Assembly (NCBI RefSeq): GCF_017497975.1
Contig: NZ_JAGDEL010000022.1
Span: forward strand, 52,664-116,663
Length of the DNA: 64,000 nt
Direction of reading: 5' to 3'
Source of the DNA: Metabacillus bambusae
GTDB lineage: Bacteria; Bacillota; Bacilli; Bacillales; Bacillaceae
The position numbers and the translations under genes were made by a program. The notes under the pieces are model-generated. The model ran no database searches, had not been told where the DNA came from, and saw only the letters and a list, made by a program, of their open reading frames with translations. Below are positions 17,739-27,171 of the stretch, one piece after another; position 1 is the first letter of the stretch, and every line of letters begins with the position of its first letter.

Positions 17739-18518
17739 TTGATTGATAATGATTCACAGTTTACCCCTTATTCAGATGTTAATGAATTATTAGAAGAAAT
17801 TTTATTGAATGTACAAAACATTCTGGGAGATTCTTTTGTGGGAATGTATTTACATGGTTCAATTGCTCTTTTCGACTTTGATCCAATCAGGAGTGATATA
17901 GATTATCTCGTTGTGACAACAGATGCCCTTTCAAAAGAAAAAATATCTAAACTAGAGTCCTTACATACACGTATATTATTGAGTGATTTGCAGTGGAAAA
18001 CAAATTTTGAAGGCTCATATATTGATAAAATCGCACTGCGTCGTTATGATCCAACAAATGCTATTCATCCAGTAATACGTTCAGATGGATCATTCGGTTT
18101 AGACGGACATTGGGATGAATGGGTAATACAAAGATATATTATTAGAGAAAAAGGCATAACGTTGGCCGGCCCTAATCCGAAAATGCTTATTGACCCCATT
18201 TCCTCAAATGACTTACGGAATGCGCAAAGGAATACATTAAAGGATTGGTGGGCACCCCAGCTTGAAGATTCCCATCGATTAACTACTAGTGTTTATCAAG
18301 CCTATGCAATTCTTACAATGTGTAGAGCTTTATTTACGATGCATTATGGAATTGTTGGATCAAAAAAAGATGCAGCAAGCTGGGCGCAGGAAATATTCCA
18401 AGAATGGAGTGGCTTAATAGAAGAAGCTAAAGATTGGCATGATGGTGTGAACCTTGATCGTATAAAAGAATCACAGAAATTCATCAAGTTTACCATACTT
18501 AAAGCTCAGTCATGTTAA
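17739..18518 (+). CDS. Aminoglycoside adenylyltransferase-like nucleotidyltransferase
   Basis: A 259-residue protein with the nucleotidyltransferase signature: Gly40-Ser41 (YLHGSIALF) followed by Asp53-x-Asp55 (RSDIDYLVV), the metal-binding pair. The C-terminal helical part (TSVYQAYAILTMCRALFTMHYG, then SKKDAASWAQE) matches AadA/ANT(9)-type spectinomycin/streptomycin enzymes. The TTG start has GGGAGGTG upstream. A role in resistance or in modifying another hydroxylated compound is possible; being next to a sugar island does not decide it. It ends at a strong terminator. Confidence 0.8.
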   Translation: MIDNDSQFTPYSDVNELLEEILLNVQNILGDSFVGMYLHGSIALFDFDPIRSDIDYLVVTTDALSKEKISKLESLHTRILLSDLQWKTNFEGSYIDKIALRRYDPTNAIHPVIRSDGSFGLDGHWDEWVIQRYIIREKGITLAGPNPKMLIDPISSNDLRNAQRNTLKDWWAPQLEDSHRLTTSVYQAYAILTMCRALFTMHYGIVGSKKDAASWAQEIFQEWSGLIEEAKDWHDGVNLDRIKESQKFIKFTILKAQSC

Positions 18519-18552
18519 AGAGACATACTTAATACAATATAAATTTTTGAAG

Positions 18553-18585
18553 AAACTAGGTCGTAATTTAAGCCTAGTTTTTTTG
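18553..18585 (+). terminator. Rho-independent terminator
   Basis: AAACTAGG (18553-18560) pairs with CCTAGTTT (18573-18580), followed by a T run. It ends the nucleotidyltransferase gene. Confidence 0.85.
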
Positions 18586-18687
18586 TGGTTTTTATGATGT
18601 ATTGTGAGGAAACCTAACGCTTCTTTGTCTAATTTGTCGTAATTATCCCTATAAAATGGTTATTTTCGAAATATTTGAAAAAATAAT

Positions 18688-18715
18688 TTGCTTAAAGAGG
18701 AAGATTATGTATAAT
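18688..18715 (+). promoter_or_regulatory. Sigma-A promoter upstream of the urea operon
   Basis: TTGCTT (18688-18693) and a perfect TATAAT (18710-18715) are 16 bp apart. The predicted start is near 18722, about 110 bp before urtA and just before the TnrA box. Confidence 0.6.
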
Positions 18716-18730
18716 ATGAAGTGTAGATGG

Positions 18731-18747
18731 TGTTAGTTTTCCTTACA
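18731..18747 (+). promoter_or_regulatory. TnrA/GlnR box
   Basis: TGTTA-N7-TTACA matches the TnrA/GlnR consensus TGTNA-N7-TNACA at every defined base. A second, one-mismatch copy (TGTTA-N7-TAACG) lies at 18753-18769. This ties the urea operon to nitrogen limitation. Whether TnrA activates a downstream promoter or a repressor acts on the promoter at 18688 cannot be told from sequence. Confidence 0.8.
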
Positions 18748-18832
18748 TCTAATGTTACTTATGGTAACGGGTTTTTATGGATGTATGACATTCTAATGCT
18801 GAAAATACATAAAGGGGTGTTGGAGATTGAGA

Positions 18833-20077
18833 ATGAGAAGAGGATTTTTAGTATTACTGATGATGGTGCTTTTCCTTGGAGCGTGTTCGTCACAGACAAA
18901 TAAACCAGCTCAAAGAACAACATCAGATTCAAGTTCCGGCACTGTAGAAGGAGATACAGTTTCTGTTGGTATTCTCCATTCATTAAGTGGCACAATGGCA
19001 ATAAGTGAGGTTTCCTTACGTGATGCAGAAATGATGGCAATTGATGAGATCAATGCTGCTGGAGGAGTACTTGGAAAACAAATTAAACCTATTATAGAAG
19101 ATGGTGCATCAGATTGGCCTACTTTTGCTGAAAAAGCTAGAAAACTTCTCCAACAGGACAAAGTAGCAACTATTTTTGGAGGTTGGACATCAGCTAGCCG
19201 AAAAGCAATGCTTCCAGTCGTTGAACAAAACAATGGTTTGCTCTGGTATCCAGTGCAATATGAAGGAATGGAACAATCTCCTAACATCTTTTATACCGGA
19301 GCTACCACAAATCAACAAATAGTACCTGCAGTTGATTGGATGTTAGAAAACGTAGGTAAAAATATATTTTTAATTGGCTCAGATTATGTGTTTCCTCGTA
19401 CAGCAAATAAGATTGTAAACGCACAGTTAGAAGCAAAAGGTGGCAAGGTTGTTGCAGAGGAATACACACCGCTTGGACACACAGACTACAACACGATTAT
19501 TAATAAAATCAAATCAGCTAAACCGGATGTAATCTTCAATACTTTAAATGGTGATAGTAATGTTGCGTTTTTTAAACAACTACAAGATGCAGGAATTACT
19601 GCTAAGGACATTCCCGTTGTTTCTGTAAGTGTTGCAGAAGAAGAGATTAGAGGAATAGGAGCAAATGTGTTAGTAGGTCATTATGCTGCATGGAACTATT
19701 ACCAAACAACCGATACTCCAGAGAATAAGACATTTGTAGAAAACTATAAATCAAAATATGGTAAGGATCGTGTAACCGGCGACCCAATAGAAGCAGCGTA
19801 TATTGCCGTTTATTTATGGGCTGAAGCTGTGGAAAAGGCAGGCTCTTTCGACGTTGAAAAAGTGAAGGAAGCAGCTGATGGTGTTGAGTTTAAGGCTCCA
19901 GAGGGAGTTGTGAAAATTGATGGTGAAACACAGCATATTTATAAAACGGTTCGTATTGGTGAGGTGCAAGCTGATGGACAATTTAAAGAAGTGTGGAACT
20001 CAGGTGAGCAAGTCAAGCCAGATCCATATTTAAAAACATACGATTGGGCAGAAGGGTTAAGTCAACAAGCTAATTAA
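18833..20077 (+). CDS. urtA: Urea ABC transporter substrate-binding lipoprotein UrtA
   Basis: UrtA captures urea outside the membrane for the UrtBCDE permease. The signal peptide ends with LFLGAC, lipidated Cys at about residue 18. Family segments are clear: [67 protein letters not shown] and [12 protein letters not shown] 18833 is preferred over TTG 18827 because GGAG then has a seven-base spacer. It is first in an operon running through urtE and the urease genes, preceded by a TnrA box. A stable hairpin separates it from urtB. Confidence 0.95.
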   Translation: MRRGFLVLLMMVLFLGACSSQTNKPAQRTTSDSSSGTVEGDTVSVGILHSLSGTMAISEVSLRDAEMMAIDEINAAGGVLGKQIKPIIEDGASDWPTFAEKARKLLQQDKVATIFGGWTSASRKAMLPVVEQNNGLLWYPVQYEGMEQSPNIFYTGATTNQQIVPAVDWMLENVGKNIFLIGSDYVFPRTANKIVNAQLEAKGGKVVAEEYTPLGHTDYNTIINKIKSAKPDVIFNTLNGDSNVAFFKQLQDAGITAKDIPVVSVSVAEEEIRGIGANVLVGHYAAWNYYQTTDTPENKTFVENYKSKYGKDRVTGDPIEAAYIAVYLWAEAVEKAGSFDVEKVKEAADGVEFKAPEGVVKIDGETQHIYKTVRIGEVQADGQFKEVWNSGEQVKPDPYLKTYDWAEGLSQQAN

Positions 20078-20104
20078 TGGATTTATAAATATTTGTAATA
20101 TGCC

Positions 20105-20151
20105 CCCTTTTCGTTCTGCAAGAGATTACTAGAATGCTAGAACGAAAAGGG
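20105..20151 (+). terminator. Intercistronic hairpin between urtA and urtB
   Basis: A perfect 13-bp stem (20105-20117 with 20139-20151; arm CCCTTTTCGTTCT) without a T tract. It probably raises binding-protein mRNA relative to the rest of the operon. Confidence 0.65.
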
Positions 20152-20209
20152 AAACTATTGTAAAAAAATAGTTCCTAGAAGGATTCGCATTGAAAAGGAG
20201 GAAACATCC

Positions 20210-21112
20210 TTGTCGATAATCGTAACACAACTATTTAATGGAGTTAGCCTCGGTTCCATCCTCTTGTTAATTGCTTTAGGTCTTGCGATTACATTCGGGC
20301 TTATGAATATTATCAACATGGCTCACGGAGAATTAATTATGATGGGAGCTTATACTACATATGTTCTTCAACAAGTATTTATTCAATATCTTCCTAAAGC
20401 AGCCTTTGGCTATTATTTTATCCTAGCAATTCCACTATCTTTTCTTGTAGCAGCATTATTGGGGTTATTAATGGAGAAGACGGTTGTTCGATTTTTATAT
20501 GAACGCCCACTTGATAGCTTACTAGCAACATGGGGAGTGAGTTTAATCTTACAACAGGTTGCACGTTCGATCTTCGGTGCACCGAATGTTGCAGTTGTTG
20601 CTCCAGAATGGTTAAACGGTGGACTTACTTTAACGGGTATGACATTCCCATATAAACGACTTTTTATTGTTGCATTAGTGTTACTATGTATTTTCTTATT
20701 ATTTCTATATCTTTATAAAACTCCTTCGGGAAGAAGGATGAAGGCTGTTACATTAAATCGTGACATGGCTTCTTGCTTAGGTGTCTCGACAAGAAGGGTT
20801 GATAGCACAGCTTTCGCTATAGGGAGTGGCTTTGCAGGAATTGCTGGTTGTTCCTTAACATTGATTGGTTCTATCGGTCCTACATTAGGGTCATCTTATA
20901 TCGTTGATGCATTTATGATCGTTATATTAGGTGGTATTGGAAAATTAAAAGGAACCATTTTTGCTGCTTTAATGTTAGGGGTTTTAAGTACATTTGTTGA
21001 GTTATCAACAAGTGCAACATTTGCAAAGGTAATCGTTTTTGCATTAATAATCATTTTCTTACAATGGAAACCAACTGGCCTCGTAGGTGCAAAGGTGAGA
21101 GCTTTAGATTAA
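20210..21112 (+). CDS. urtB: Urea ABC transporter permease UrtB
   Basis: A 300-residue LivH-type membrane permease. GLAITFGLMNIINMAHGELIMMGAYTTY near the N-terminus and the GSIGPTLGSSYIVDAFMIVILGGIGKLKGT segment near the C-terminus are typical of branched-chain amino acid/urea permeases. The TTG start has AAGGAGG upstream. It forms the channel with UrtC. Confidence 0.94.
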   Translation: MSIIVTQLFNGVSLGSILLLIALGLAITFGLMNIINMAHGELIMMGAYTTYVLQQVFIQYLPKAAFGYYFILAIPLSFLVAALLGLLMEKTVVRFLYERPLDSLLATWGVSLILQQVARSIFGAPNVAVVAPEWLNGGLTLTGMTFPYKRLFIVALVLLCIFLLFLYLYKTPSGRRMKAVTLNRDMASCLGVSTRRVDSTAFAIGSGFAGIAGCSLTLIGSIGPTLGSSYIVDAFMIVILGGIGKLKGTIFAALMLGVLSTFVELSTSATFAKVIVFALIIIFLQWKPTGLVGAKVRALD

Positions 21113-21126
21113 CGGAGGTGCTGTTA

Positions 21127-22200
21127 TTGTTAAAAAAATATAGTCGAGGAACCATTTACGGGGTGTTTTTTCTCTTCCTATTAATTGCCCCCTTGATGCT
21201 TTCAGATTTTCGAATTGGTTTGCTAGCTAAGTTTTTATGTTTTGCAATTATCGCTGTTGGTATAAGTCTAATATGGGGTTTTACTGGAATTATGAGTTTG
21301 GGGCATGGGGTCTTTTTTGGATTAGGAGCCTATTGTATGGCGATGTACTTGAAACTTGAGGCTTCAACTAGTGGAGTGCCAGATTTCATGGAGTGGAATG
21401 GAATTACAGAACTTCCTTTTATATGGTCTATTTTTAAAAATCCAATTTTTGCAATTTGTTCTGCCATTTTACTCCCATTTTTGATTGCGTGGATTATTGG
21501 TTACGTTACGTTTAAAAATCGAATTAAAGGAGTCTTCTTCTCCTTAATATCACAGGCGGTAGTTGTTGTTACAGTTACATTATTTATTGGTAGCCAGCAA
21601 ATTACAGGGGGAACTAGTGGTTTAACAAACTTTTTTACGGTGTTTCATGTACCGTTAGCAGATCCAGGGACAAAAAGTTTTCTTTACTTCTTAACAGTTA
21701 GTTTATTAGCAATTGTGATGGGGATATCTCTCATTTTAACAAAAACACGCTTTGGAAGATTACTCATAGCGATTAGAGATGGTGAAAATCGTCTTCGATT
21801 TTTAGGGTATAACCCAGCCATATTTAAAGTTTTTATTTATGCATTATCAGCAGCCTTTGCAGGGATAGCTGGAGCACTGTTTGTATTGCAAGTTGGGATC
21901 ATTACACCAGAAATGATGGGAATTATTCCTTCTATTGAAATGGTATTATGGGTAGCGATTGGAGGAAGGCATTCAATCTTAGGTGCTGCAATTGGGGCGA
22001 TCTTAACAAATAGCGCTAAAAGCTTTTTAAGTGAAACCTATCCTGAATTCTGGACGATCTTCTTGGGCGGATTATTTCTCTTAGTCGTTTTATATTTACC
22101 AAATGGTTTAGTTGGTATTGTTGAGAAGTTTAAGGTTCGCTTCTTCAAAAAAGAGAAAAAGGAGGCGGAAAAGGATGCAGCCGATTCTCTCGTGTCGTAA
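21127..22200 (+). CDS. urtC: Urea ABC transporter permease UrtC
   Basis: A LivM-type permease of about 357 residues, the second membrane subunit. Recognisable parts are WGFTGIMSLGHGVFFGLGAY, the QQITGGTSGLTNF loop and the ENRLRFLGYNPAIFKVF EAA-like loop. The start is TTG 21127, six bases after GGAGGTG; the longer frame from 21064 runs inside urtB and is not used. Its 3' end overlaps urtD by 26 bp. Confidence 0.93.
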   Translation: MLKKYSRGTIYGVFFLFLLIAPLMLSDFRIGLLAKFLCFAIIAVGISLIWGFTGIMSLGHGVFFGLGAYCMAMYLKLEASTSGVPDFMEWNGITELPFIWSIFKNPIFAICSAILLPFLIAWIIGYVTFKNRIKGVFFSLISQAVVVVTVTLFIGSQQITGGTSGLTNFFTVFHVPLADPGTKSFLYFLTVSLLAIVMGISLILTKTRFGRLLIAIRDGENRLRFLGYNPAIFKVFIYALSAAFAGIAGALFVLQVGIITPEMMGIIPSIEMVLWVAIGGRHSILGAAIGAILTNSAKSFLSETYPEFWTIFLGGLFLLVVLYLPNGLVGIVEKFKVRFFKKEKKEAEKDAADSLVS

Positions 22201-22918
22201 TGTGATGGTTGATTTTTCTGGTTTCAAGGCACTTCAAGGCGTTGATTTACAAGTTGAAAGTGGAGAGATTTTATTTTTAATTGGACCTAATGGGGCAGGG
22301 AAAACAACACTCCTTGACGTCATATGTGGAAAAACAAGATCCACCGATGGTGAAGTGATTTTTGATGGAAACATTTCACTAACAAAACTTCCTGAACAGA
22401 AAATTGTTCACGAAGGAATTGTGCGTAAATTTCAAGCTCCGAGCATTTTTTTACAATTGACACCTTTTGAAAATCTAGAAATTGCCATGAAGCAAAAAAA
22501 GAATTTGTTTTCCATTTTATTTGCAAAAATGTCAGCTTCTCAAAAAGTGAAAATTGATGAGTTATTAAAAAAGATTGGATTGTATGAAGTTCGTGGCGAG
22601 CTCGCACAATCGTTGTCACATGGTCAAAAACAATGGCTCGAAATTGGGATGCAGCTGATTCAAGAACCAAAACTCTTGCTCTTAGATGAGCCTATTGCAG
22701 GTATGTCAGGTGAAGAACGTACAAAAACAGGTAATTTAATCGAAGATATTGCAAAAACATGCTCGGTATTAATTGTGGAGCATGATATGGATTTTGTCAG
22801 AAAGTTTTCGACGAAGGTTGTGGTGATGCATGAGGGGAAGGTGCTCTGTGAAGGAGCTATGCAGGATATTCAAGAAAACGAAGAAGTAAAGAACGTTTAT
22901 TTAGGAAGGAGTGGATAA
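22175..22918 (+). CDS. urtD: Urea ABC transporter ATP-binding protein UrtD
   Basis: A LivG-type ATPase of about 247 residues. Walker A (GPNGAGKTT), a signature written LSHGQKQWLEIG and Walker B (LLLLDEP) are intact; the altered signature is usual for UrtD. ATG 22175 is chosen because GGAGG precedes it; the long frame from 22112 begins in the Lys/Arg-rich end of urtC read in another frame. It powers urea import with UrtE. Confidence 0.93.
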   Translation: MQPILSCRNVMVDFSGFKALQGVDLQVESGEILFLIGPNGAGKTTLLDVICGKTRSTDGEVIFDGNISLTKLPEQKIVHEGIVRKFQAPSIFLQLTPFENLEIAMKQKKNLFSILFAKMSASQKVKIDELLKKIGLYEVRGELAQSLSHGQKQWLEIGMQLIQEPKLLLLDEPIAGMSGEERTKTGNLIEDIAKTCSVLIVEHDMDFVRKFSTKVVVMHEGKVLCEGAMQDIQENEEVKNVYLGRSG

Positions 22919-22919
22919 T

Positions 22920-23621
22920 ATGCTTCTGGTATCAAATCTCCAAGCTGGATACGATGAAACCATGATTTTACAAAATGTACATCTGGAACTACCTAAAGGA
23001 AAAATCGTTGGTCTTTTAGGACGAAATGGTGTTGGGAAAACAACACTAGTTAAAGCACTAATGGGACTTATACCTGTTACAAACGGTAGCATTCGATTTG
23101 AAGAAAACGAATGGAAGAAGGAAAGGCCTGAGGCTCGGGCAAGGGCAGGAATGGCCTATGTTCCACAAGGAAGAGAGATTTTTTCAGATCTTTCAATAAA
23201 AGAAAACCTTCTTTTAGGAATGGAAGCTCTTCCTAAATCACAGCGGTCAACGTCCATTCCTCAGGAGATTTTTCAATGGTTTCCTGTTTTAGAGGAAATG
23301 ATTGACCGCAAAGGTGGGGATTTGAGTGGTGGTCAACAGCAGCAGCTTGCGATTGCACGTGCGATTATTTCTAATCCGAAGGTTTTATTACTTGATGAAC
23401 CAATGGAGGGAATTCAACCAAATATCGTACAGCTTATCCAGGATGTTTTAGTGAAAATATCCAGTGAAAAAGAAATGTCGATCTTATTAGTTGAGCATAA
23501 TCTGGATGCAGTGTTAGCTTGTGCGGATCAGTTTTATATTCTTGATAAAGGTCAAATGGTGATGAATGGTAACTGTAATGAAATTAATGAGGATGATCTT
23601 CAAAGGCATTTAGCAGTATAA
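22920..23621 (+). CDS. urtE: Urea ABC transporter ATP-binding protein UrtE
   Basis: A LivF-type ATPase of about 233 residues. Walker A (GRNGVGKTT), signature LSGGQQQQLAIARA, Walker B (VLLLDEP) and the switch His (LLVEHNLD) are present. ATG 22920 is preferred over GTG 22911, which directly abuts AGGAAGGA. It starts one base after the urtD stop. It completes the UrtABCDE importer and is followed 12 bp later by ureA. Confidence 0.93.
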   Translation: MLLVSNLQAGYDETMILQNVHLELPKGKIVGLLGRNGVGKTTLVKALMGLIPVTNGSIRFEENEWKKERPEARARAGMAYVPQGREIFSDLSIKENLLLGMEALPKSQRSTSIPQEIFQWFPVLEEMIDRKGGDLSGGQQQQLAIARAIISNPKVLLLDEPMEGIQPNIVQLIQDVLVKISSEKEMSILLVEHNLDAVLACADQFYILDKGQMVMNGNCNEINEDDLQRHLAV

Positions 23622-23633
23622 GGGGGAGATTAG

Positions 23634-23936
23634 ATGAAGCTGACAGCACGTGAGCAAGATAAGCTCATGATTGTCGTAGCTGCGGATTTAGCAAGAAGAA
23701 GACAGCAACGAGGACTTAAGTTGAATTACCCAGAAGCAATTGCAATTATTACTTATGAGGTAATGGAAGGAGCGAGAGATGGTAAATCTGTTTCTGAGAT
23801 GATGCAATATGGGAGAAGGATTTTATCACGAGAGGACGTCATGGAAGGAATACCTGAAATGATACATGATATCCAAGTTGAGGCAACCTTTCCTGATGGC
23901 ACGAAGCTCGTGACGGTCCACGAACCCATCCAATAA
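23634..23936 (+). CDS. ureA: Urease gamma subunit
   Basis: A 100-residue gamma subunit of nickel urease, which hydrolyses urea to ammonia and carbamate in the cytosol. The sequence starts [23 protein letters not shown] and contains [24 protein letters not shown] and VTVHEPI, all family hallmarks at normal length. GGGGGAG precedes the ATG. It belongs to the urt-ure operon. Confidence 0.97.
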   Translation: MKLTAREQDKLMIVVAADLARRRQQRGLKLNYPEAIAIITYEVMEGARDGKSVSEMMQYGRRILSREDVMEGIPEMIHDIQVEATFPDGTKLVTVHEPIQ

Positions 23937-23966
23937 TCGAAAGAATGAATGAGAAGAGGGTAAAGC

Positions 23967-24284
23967 ATGATACCAGGAGAATACAAGCTTAAAAAAGAAC
24001 CTATTTTATGTAATGTAGGAAAGCAGCCAACAAAGATAGAGGTAATAAATAATGGGGATCGACCAGTTCAAATTGGTTCACATTTTCATTTTTATGAGAT
24101 TAATGGATTGCTAGCGTTTGAACGAACTAAAGCCTTTGGGAAAAGATTGAATATCCCAGCTGGTACAGCTGTACGTTTTGAACCAGGTGATAGTAAGGTG
24201 GTTGAGCTTATACCGTTTTATGGTGAAAGGAAGGTATTTGGTCTAAACAACTTAACAAATGCTTTTCTAGATAAAGGAGTGTAA
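23967..24284 (+). CDS. ureB: Urease beta subunit
   Basis: A 105-residue beta subunit. MIPGEYKL at the start, the [17 protein letters not shown] strand (VQIGSHFHF) and [10 protein letters not shown] are characteristic. It packs with UreA and UreC in the trimeric enzyme. It begins 30 bp after ureA, and ureC follows immediately, so the structural subunits are produced together. Confidence 0.97.
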   Translation: MIPGEYKLKKEPILCNVGKQPTKIEVINNGDRPVQIGSHFHFYEINGLLAFERTKAFGKRLNIPAGTAVRFEPGDSKVVELIPFYGERKVFGLNNLTNAFLDKGV

Positions 24285-24286
24285 CA

Positions 24287-25993
24287 ATGAGTTTTCAAAT
24301 GTCTCGACATCAATATGCAGATATGTTTGGGCCAACTGTTGGCGATCAGGTAAGACTTGGGGACACTGGGCTGTTTATTGAAGTTGAAAAGGATTATACA
24401 ACATATGGTGATGAAGTAAAATTCGGTGGAGGTAAGGTTATTCGGGACGGAATGGGGCAGCATCCATTAGCGACGAGAAGTGAGACAGTCGATCTTGTTG
24501 TAACAAATGCGTTAATTGTTGATTACACAGGGATATATAAAGCAGACATCGGTGTAAAGGACGGCGTCATTGCTGCGATTGGTAAGGCTGGAAATCCATT
24601 ATTAATGGATAAAGTTGATATAGTAATCGGGGCATCAACTGAAGTTATTGCTGGTGAAGGTATGATTTTGACAGCAGGTGGTATTGATGCACATATCCAT
24701 TTTATTTGTCCTCAGCAAATTCAAACAGCGATTGAATCTGGCATCACAACAATGATTGGTGGCGGAACAGGTCCAGCTACAGGGACGAATGCAACAACCT
24801 GTACACCTGGTGCGTGGAATATCCATAACATGTTAAAAGCAGCAGAAGAATTTCCTATGAATATTGGTTTTTTAGGGAAAGGGAATGCATCTAGTGAAGA
24901 AGCACTGATTGAGCAAATTGAGGCAGGAGCAATTGGGTTAAAGCTACATGAGGATTGGGGTACGACAGCCTCCAATATTGATAAAGCGTTAACAGTGGCC
25001 GACAAGTTTGATATTCAGGTTGCTATACATACAGATACTCTGAATGAAGGTGGCTTTGTAGAGGATACACTTCGGGCAATTGATGGGCGTGTGATTCATA
25101 CCTATCATACTGAAGGGGCTGGTGGTGGTCATGCACCAGATATAATAAAGGCAGCTTCTTATCCAAATATTCTTCCATCGTCAACAAATCCGACAAGACC
25201 ATTTACAATCAATACGATTGCTGAGCATTTAGATATGTTAATGGTATGTCACCATTTAGATCCATCTGTTCCAGAGGATTTAGCATTTGCTGATTCAAGA
25301 ATCCGTAAAGAAACAATCGCTGCTGAAGACATTCTTCATGACCTTGGCGTGTTTAGTATTATCAGCTCAGATTCTCAAGCTATGGGAAGAGTTGGCGAGG
25401 TCATTTCACGGACATGGCAAACAGCGGATAAAATGAAGCGTCAGCGTGGAGAGATGGTTGCGGGTGAAGAAAATGATAATGAAAGAGTAAAAAGATATAT
25501 CGCTAAGTACACTATTAACCCAGCGATTACTCATGGCATTTCTGATTATGTGGGTTCCATTGAGGTAGGGAAGGTTGCTGACTTCGTGCTTTGGGATCCA
25601 GGCTTTTTCGGTGCAAAACCAGAATTGATCGTCAAAGGTGGCATGATTGCTTGGAGTGTTATGGGGGACCCAAACGCTTCTATTCCAACACCACAGCCTG
25701 CGATCTATCGTCCAATGTTTGCAAGTTTTGGTAAAGCCAAATACTCCACTTCATTAACATTTATTTCAAAAGCAGCATTTGAGCATGGTGTTCATGAAAA
25801 GCTTGGTCTACAAAAAAAGATACGTGTTGTAAAAGATATTCGTAATTTAACGAAAAAGGATATGATCTATAACGGTGAAACACCCGAAATCGAAGTTGAT
25901 CCACAGACATATGAAGTAAAGGTGAACGGTGAATTGATCACATGTGAACCAGATGAAAAGGTTTCTTTAGCACAACGATACTTTTTATTTTGA
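24287..25993 (+). CDS. ureC: Urease alpha subunit
   Basis: The 568-residue catalytic subunit, full length. The nickel site is intact: HIHF ([12 protein letters not shown]), the carbamylated Lys in [12 protein letters not shown], the HTDT and [15 protein letters not shown] segments, and the mobile flap with MVCHHLD containing the active-site Cys. AAAGGAG precedes the ATG. It sits two bases after ureB. Confidence 0.98.
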   Translation: MSFQMSRHQYADMFGPTVGDQVRLGDTGLFIEVEKDYTTYGDEVKFGGGKVIRDGMGQHPLATRSETVDLVVTNALIVDYTGIYKADIGVKDGVIAAIGKAGNPLLMDKVDIVIGASTEVIAGEGMILTAGGIDAHIHFICPQQIQTAIESGITTMIGGGTGPATGTNATTCTPGAWNIHNMLKAAEEFPMNIGFLGKGNASSEEALIEQIEAGAIGLKLHEDWGTTASNIDKALTVADKFDIQVAIHTDTLNEGGFVEDTLRAIDGRVIHTYHTEGAGGGHAPDIIKAASYPNILPSSTNPTRPFTINTIAEHLDMLMVCHHLDPSVPEDLAFADSRIRKETIAAEDILHDLGVFSIISSDSQAMGRVGEVISRTWQTADKMKRQRGEMVAGEENDNERVKRYIAKYTINPAITHGISDYVGSIEVGKVADFVLWDPGFFGAKPELIVKGGMIAWSVMGDPNASIPTPQPAIYRPMFASFGKAKYSTSLTFISKAAFEHGVHEKLGLQKKIRVVKDIRNLTKKDMIYNGETPEIEVDPQTYEVKVNGELITCEPDEKVSLAQRYFLF

Positions 25994-26003
25994 GGTGAAG
26001 GAA

Positions 26004-26450
26004 ATGATCATTGACAAAATTATTGGAAATGTAAAACATTCAGAAAAAACACCTGCTCATATTGAGCGCGTTTATTTAAGAAGTGATGATTTATTGAAGA
26101 AAATTCAACGAGTAAAAACAGATCATGGAAAAGAGCTAGGTATCCGCCTTACGGGAAATAAAGAGCTAAAGGACGGTGATATTCTCTTTCAAGATGAGAA
26201 AAATTCAATTGTGATAAGTGTAATTGAAGATGATGTCATTGTGATTCAGCCAACAAGTCTTTTGCAAATGGGAGAAATTGCTCATCAATTAGGAAACCGT
26301 CATCTTCCTGCACAATTTGAAAATAACGAAATGATTGTCCTGTATGATTACTTAGTTGAAAAATTACTACTTGAACTTGCTGTTCCATTTACAAGAGAAA
26401 AAAGAAAAATGAACGAAGCATTCAAACATATCGGACATTCTCATGACTAA
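26004..26450 (+). CDS. ureE: Urease accessory protein UreE (nickel metallochaperone)
   Basis: UreE delivers nickel to the UreDFG-apourease complex. The protein is about 148 residues, with the peptide-binding domain first and the metal-binding domain (IAHQLGNRHLPAQF) second. ATG 26004 is chosen over GTG 25995 because GGTGAAGG then serves as ribosome-binding site. The C-terminus has only a short HIGHSHD end, not the long His-rich tail seen in enterobacterial UreE. It overlaps ureF by 8 bp. Confidence 0.93.
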   Translation: MIIDKIIGNVKHSEKTPAHIERVYLRSDDLLKKIQRVKTDHGKELGIRLTGNKELKDGDILFQDEKNSIVISVIEDDVIVIQPTSLLQMGEIAHQLGNRHLPAQFENNEMIVLYDYLVEKLLLELAVPFTREKRKMNEAFKHIGHSHD

Positions 26451-27129
26451 TCAATTGTTCCATCTGCTTCAAATATGTGATTCGAATTTTCCTTCAGGTG
26501 CGTTTTCTCATTCATTTGGGCTTGAGACGTACATACAGGAAGAAAAAGTGATAAATAAAGAAACCTTTTTAGTTGCTATTAGACAATACTTGCATTCGCA
26601 GTGTAAATATACGGATGGCTTAGCTTGTCGGATAGCGTTTAAAGCAATAGAGGAAAATAAAATTGAAACATGCTGGCAGCTTGATCAAGAATTATATGCT
26701 CTTACAAATGCAAAAGAAACTCGTGAAGGTACTAAGAGAATCGGCCGTCAGTTAGTTAAAGTAATGAATCAATTATATAGCAATGGTTTGCTTAAAGAGT
26801 ATGAATCTAGAATTAAAGCAAAAAAAAGCCATGGCCATAGCGCAATCGTTTTTGCGATTATTTGTCATGGATTAACCATAGATCTAGCAACAACTCTTTC
26901 AAGTTACCTATTCTCTACTACCTCTTCACTCATTCAAAACGGGGTAAGGGGGATACCTTTAGGTCAAACTGATGGTCAAAGACTTTTAATAGAAATTCAA
27001 CCGTTTTTAGCAGATCTAGTTAAAGAGATATTGAACCTTTCAGAGGATGAATTTGGCGCAGGAGCACCAGGATTAGAAATTGCCCAAATGATACACGAAC
27101 AGCTATCAGTACGTTTATTTATGTCATAA
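26443..27129 (+). CDS. ureF: Urease accessory protein UreF
   Basis: A 228-residue all-helical accessory protein that bridges UreD and UreG during nickel insertion. The start LLQICDSNFPSGAFSHSFGLETYI is the UreF hallmark, and the mid-region LTNAKETREGTKRIGRQ is also typical. Overlap with the end of ureE implies translational coupling. Confidence 0.95.
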   Translation: MTNQLFHLLQICDSNFPSGAFSHSFGLETYIQEEKVINKETFLVAIRQYLHSQCKYTDGLACRIAFKAIEENKIETCWQLDQELYALTNAKETREGTKRIGRQLVKVMNQLYSNGLLKEYESRIKAKKSHGHSAIVFAIICHGLTIDLATTLSSYLFSTTSSLIQNGVRGIPLGQTDGQRLLIEIQPFLADLVKEILNLSEDEFGAGAPGLEIAQMIHEQLSVRLFMS

Positions 27130-27171
27130 TTGCACTTAATAAATCTATTAATCTAAGAAAGGATGATTCAA

